18,442 bases of DNA from Mycobacterium sp. (GTDB taxonomy: Bacteria; Actinomycetota; Actinomycetes; Mycobacteriales; Mycobacteriaceae), in NCBI GenBank assembly GCA_025965815.1, contig JAOPWF010000382.1, forward strand, positions 1 to 18,442, read 5' to 3'. This document shows, piece by piece, positions 15,559 to 18,442 of this stretch; the stretch's first letter is position 1, and every line of letters begins with the position of its first letter. The notes below the pieces were generated by a model. It was not told the origin of the DNA. It saw only the letters and a list, made by a program, of their open reading frames with translations, and made no database searches. Made by a program: the position numbers and the translations under genes.

Positions 15559-16484
15559 GTCTGCGGCGGGCGCTTGGCAACGTTGCGGGCGTCGTCGGGG
15601 TGCTCTGGGGGGCGGCCACTCTGACGTTCATCGCCCAGCAGCTGATGCCGACCGACCCCGCCCAGACGATCCTCGGTGGTGCCGGTGCGAAGCCGTCTCC
15701 TGAGCAGTTGGCCGCGGTCAACCAGCAGTACGGCTTCGACCGCCCGGTTATCGTGCAGTACCTCGACTATCTCGGTGGTCTGCTGCGGGGGAATCTCGGG
15801 GCGTCGTACATCCGCAAGCAGCCGGTGACAGACATCATCGCGCAGCAGGTCGGTTCGACGGTGACGCTGACGATCACCGCGCTCCTCGTCGCTTGGTTGA
15901 TCGCCGTCGCGGTGACGCTGCTGACCGCGCACCGGAACCGCTCTCTGGCCGCAGTCGGTTCGGGACTCGAGACCTTTCTCGCTGCACTCCCGCAATATTG
16001 GCTGGGCATTGTGCTGCTGGTCGTGTTCGCGTTCCACCTGCACGTGTTTCCGGTCGTCGGTGACGGCGGTCTCGAAGGGCTGGTGCTTCCCGCGCTGACG
16101 CTCGCGCTGCCGCTCGCCGGCTACCTCGGCCAGGTGACGCGCGAGGAGTTCTCGTCGGCGATGGAGCAGCCGTTCGCGGTGTCTGCCAGGGCACGGGGGC
16201 TGAGCGATTTCGGTGTGCGTTGGCGCCACGCCCTGCGTCACGCCGTCCTGCCGGGAATCACGCTGTCCGGGTGGGCGCTCGGTTCGTTGTTCTCCACCGC
16301 CGTGATCGTGGAGTCAGTATTCGTGCGTCCGGGCCTGGGCCGGCTGCTTGTCGACGCCGTCATGTCCCACGACATGCCGGTCGTGGTGGGTGTGACGTTG
16401 TTGGTTGCCGCGGTGTATGTGATCGCGAATCTTTTTGTGCGCGTTGCCTTCGTGCGTGTCGACCCACGACTACGGAGCACGTGA
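15555..16484 (+). CDS. ABC importer permease, DppB type
   Basis: This 309-residue inner-membrane permease is the first of two that form the channel of a peptide/opine-type importer. It has an N-terminal helix (GNVAGVVGVLWGAATLTFIAQQLMPTDPAQTILGG), the family-typical LNQQYGFDRP-like segment (VNQQYGFDRPVIVQYLDYLGGLLRGNLGASY), five further helices, and the ATPase-contact loop VSARARGLSDFGVRWRHALRHAVLPGITLSGWALGSLFSTAVIVESVFVRPGLGRLLVDAV. The start ATG overlaps the lipoprotein stop, and its own stop is followed at once by the second permease, so the importer is one transcription unit. Confidence 0.94.
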   Translation: MSLRRALGNVAGVVGVLWGAATLTFIAQQLMPTDPAQTILGGAGAKPSPEQLAAVNQQYGFDRPVIVQYLDYLGGLLRGNLGASYIRKQPVTDIIAQQVGSTVTLTITALLVAWLIAVAVTLLTAHRNRSLAAVGSGLETFLAALPQYWLGIVLLVVFAFHLHVFPVVGDGGLEGLVLPALTLALPLAGYLGQVTREEFSSAMEQPFAVSARARGLSDFGVRWRHALRHAVLPGITLSGWALGSLFSTAVIVESVFVRPGLGRLLVDAVMSHDMPVVVGVTLLVAAVYVIANLFVRVAFVRVDPRLRST

Positions 16485-16486
16485 CG

Positions 16487-17361
16487 ATGGCTGTCAACGT
16501 CGCAGATGCCTTGAACATCCAAGGGGTCGGCTCGGGCCTAAGAGTCAGGGGCGGCCACGCATTCCGCCCCGCGGTCATCGCTGCCGCGCTCTTCCTTGCA
16601 TTGGTGCTCTTGTGGGCCGCCGTCCCTTCGGTTTTCACGAGTGGGTCACCGTTCGACACCGACATCGAGGCCGCGTTGCAGGGACCGTCGCTCGACCATT
16701 GGTTCGGCACGGACGCGTCCGGTCGCGACATCTACACGCGCGTCGTGTTCGGTGCGCGCAGCTCGCTGTTGATCGGTGTCGGGGCCACCGCGCTGGCGCT
16801 GCTCGCCGCTATTGCGTTCGGGTTCGCCGCCGGACTGGGGGGCCGCATCTCCGACGGTGCGATCAGCCGATTCCTCGAAGTGGTGCTCGCGCTGCCGGGT
16901 CTGCTGCTTGCGTTGTTGTTCATCGCGATGTTCGGGCCTGGCGTTGCCACCGAGATCGTGGCGGTGGCGATCGGCTCGGCCGCCGGATACGCATGGATGG
17001 TGCGCGGCCAGGTGATCGCCGTCAAAGACTCCGATTACGTCAGCGCCGCGCGGGTTTTGGGGCACGAGCCGAGGCGGATCATCGCTCAACACGTGTTCCC
17101 GAACGCGATGCGGCCGCTGGTGGTGCTCGCGACAATGGGCATCGGCCAGTCGATCGTGTGGGCGTCGTCACTCAGCTTCCTCGGCCTCGGCGTTGCGCCG
17201 CCCGCACCGGAGTGGGCGCGATGCTCGACGCCGGCCGCGACTTCGTATCGACGGCGTGGTGGCTCGAGCTGTTCCCAGGCCTCGCGATCGTCGGCTGCAC
17301 ACTGGCCGTCACCGTGCTCGGCCGCTACCTCCAACAGCGTCTGGAAGGGCGGCTCGCATGA
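16487..17361 (+). pseudogene. ABC importer permease, DppC type, interrupted by a one-base frameshift
   Basis: The start is the ATG at 16487, with GGAG nine bases upstream; a GTG at 16481 is an alternative. The product is a DppC-type permease with the expected DHWFGTDASGRDIYTRVVFGARSSLLIGV, FLEVVLALPGLLLALLFIAMFG and YVSAARVLGHEPRRIIAQHVFPNAMRPLVVLATMGIGQSIVWASSLSFLGLGVAPPAPEW. At 17214-17216 (GAGTGGGCGCGATG) one G appears to be missing. After it the +1-shifted frame continues with the normal C-terminus [48 protein letters not shown]. Restoring one base gives about 291 residues, a normal length. As written the protein ends in about 70 foreign residues and would lose its last helix. It could be a sequencing error in a G run or a true lesion. 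Confidence 0.85.
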
Positions 17362-18442
17362 CACCGCTACTTCACGTCGACGACCTCACCGTCGCGTTCG
17401 GCACGGGCCGCGACAGGCGTGACGTCGTGCGCGGCGTTTCTTTCCAGGTGTCGCCCGGCGAGTGCTTCGCGATCGTCGGTGAATCGGGCTCCGGCAAGAG
17501 CGTCACCGCGGGTACGCTGCTCGGCCTGACGGGATCCTCGTCGCATGTCAGCGCCAACCGGCTCGACATGAGCGGAAAGTCTTTGCTGCACAATCGCGAT
17601 CGCGACTGGCGGCGGGTGCGGGGCCGCGAGGTCGGGTTCGTGCTGCAGGACGCACTCGTGTCGCTCGATCCTCTGCGCACGGTTGGGGCCGAGATCGCCG
17701 AGACGCTTCGGGTGCACAGGTTGGGTGGACGCGCCAAGCGGCGCGCGCGGGTGCTGGAATTGCTCACCGCCGTCGGCGTGCCCGAGCCGGAACTGCGCGC
17801 CCGTCAGCTGCCGCACGAGTTGTCCGGCGGCCAGCGGCAGCGCACCCTGATCGCGTCGGCGATCGCGCTCGACCCGCCGCTCGTGATCGCCGATGAACCG
17901 ACGACCGCACTCGATGTCACGATCCAGGCTCAGATCCTCGATCTGCTCCAAACAATGAAGGAGCGGGGCACCGGCCTCATCCTGATCAGCCACGACCTCG
18001 CCGTGGTGAGCCGCCTCGCGGACCGCGTCGCGGTGATGCGCGACGGACTGTTCGTGGAGGAGGGCGCCGTCGCCGACGTGCTCACGAACCCGAGTCACCC
18101 CTACACGCGTGCCCTTCTCGACGCGGTGCCCGCTGCGCACCGCAGAGGCGCAAGGCTCTCCGCGGTGCCGCCGCGGGCAGTGCACACCGGTCGTCGGAGC
18201 GATCCTGCCGATGGCGTCGTGTTGCAGGCGGCCGGTCTGGTGAAGCGATTCCGTGGGCCTGATGGCGCGAAAAGAACTGCTGTCCAGGATGTCTCGTTCT
18301 CAATCGGTATCGGAGAGACGCTCGGCATCGTCGGCGAATCCGGCTCAGGGAAGACCACTACCGCGCCCCTCGTGTTGGCGCGTCTTGAACCCGACTCGGG
18401 AACTGTGCGCCTCGCGGGCGAGCCGTGGAGCGAGGCGACGGA
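17358..18442 (+). CDS. Double-domain ABC importer ATPase (DppD-DppF fusion), 3' end outside window
   Basis: This cytoplasmic ATPase energises the importer. The ATG at 17358 overlaps the permease stop (ATGA). The first nucleotide-binding domain is complete: Walker A GESGSGKS (41-48), Q-loop [12 protein letters not shown] (Gln97), signature ELSGGQRQR (154-162), Walker [13 protein letters not shown] (175-186), switch His212 in LISHDLAVV, and the oligopeptide-type C-terminal motif [15 protein letters not shown] (244-258). A second domain begins at about residue 288 ([11 protein letters not shown]), with Walker A GESGSGKT at 326-333, and runs off the edge. One polypeptide thus supplies both ATPase halves that in DppDF are separate. 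The frame is open to the window end (361 codons). Confidence 0.94.
   Translation, partial: MTPLLHVDDLTVAFGTGRDRRDVVRGVSFQVSPGECFAIVGESGSGKSVTAGTLLGLTGSSSHVSANRLDMSGKSLLHNRDRDWRRVRGREVGFVLQDALVSLDPLRTVGAEIAETLRVHRLGGRAKRRARVLELLTAVGVPEPELRARQLPHELSGGQRQRTLIASAIALDPPLVIADEPTTALDVTIQAQILDLLQTMKERGTGLILISHDLAVVSRLADRVAVMRDGLFVEEGAVADVLTNPSHPYTRALLDAVPAAHRRGARLSAVPPRAVHTGRRSDPADGVVLQAAGLVKRFRGPDGAKRTAVQDVSFSIGIGETLGIVGESGSGKTTTAPLVLARLEPDSGTVRLAGEPWSEAT

Overview
The window looks like a chromosomal segment of a high-GC actinobacterium, almost certainly a Mycobacterium (sensu lato, Mycolicibacterium-like). Several proteins read as close relatives of M. tuberculosis Rv0248c-Rv0250c (sdhA, sdh membrane anchor, small partner) and Rv0262c-Rv0265c (aac(2'), kipA/pxpC, kipI/pxpB, fecB2), in the same relative order. 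These assignments are from memory of the families; no database search was run.

Layout. (1) 1-2190, minus strand: the start of a succinate dehydrogenase operon (small conserved protein, membrane anchor, flavoprotein SdhA running off the left edge). A perfect CRP-like operator lies in the divergent intergenic region. (2) 2317-3081, plus: a PEP-mutase/isocitrate-lyase-superfamily enzyme. (3) 3100-3750: a decayed relic of a HemD/winged-helix gene followed by a CbiX-type chelatase start, together the mycobacterial Rv0260c-Rv0259c pair. It has two frameshift or stop lesions and deletions. (4) 3835-8675, minus: a close-packed run of fecB2-like siderophore-binding lipoprotein, YhhQ-type transporter, pxpB, pxpC, aac(2') and a methyltransferase. 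(5) 8766-10257, minus: a short-chain dehydrogenase and a LysE/ArgO amino-acid exporter. (6) 10258-11243: a scar. The cognate LysR regulator of lysE is cut after about a dozen codons, a cluster of 20-bp repeats resembling insertion-sequence ends follows, and then an N-terminally truncated, internally deleted acyl-CoA-dehydrogenase-like pseudogene. (7) 11253-18442: an organosulfur-scavenging locus. On the minus strand are an SfnB/DszC-like flavin monooxygenase and an SsuD-like FMNH2-dependent sulfonate monooxygenase. Divergent from them is a peptide/opine-type ABC importer (lipoprotein, two permeases, one double ATPase protein cut by the right edge). The second permease carries an apparent one-base deletion.

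How the parts work together. The right-hand block probably imports a sulfur-containing solute and oxidatively releases sulfur from it. A CGTGA-N6-TCACG site in its divergent promoter has the same half-sites as the one upstream of the sdh operon, so both may answer to a CRP-family regulator. The middle block combines 5-oxoproline salvage subunits, iron-siderophore binding and aminoglycoside acetylation, and is a conserved mycobacterial neighbourhood.

The least expected structure is a 23-bp sequence present twice, perfectly and in inverted orientation (6082-6104 and 7587-7609), inside the N-terminal coding parts of pxpC and the YhhQ-type gene. A related sequence appears inside sdhA (about 377-407). 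It looks like a small dispersed repeat that inserts in frame into proteins. I see no CRISPR array, tRNA, rRNA or phage module.
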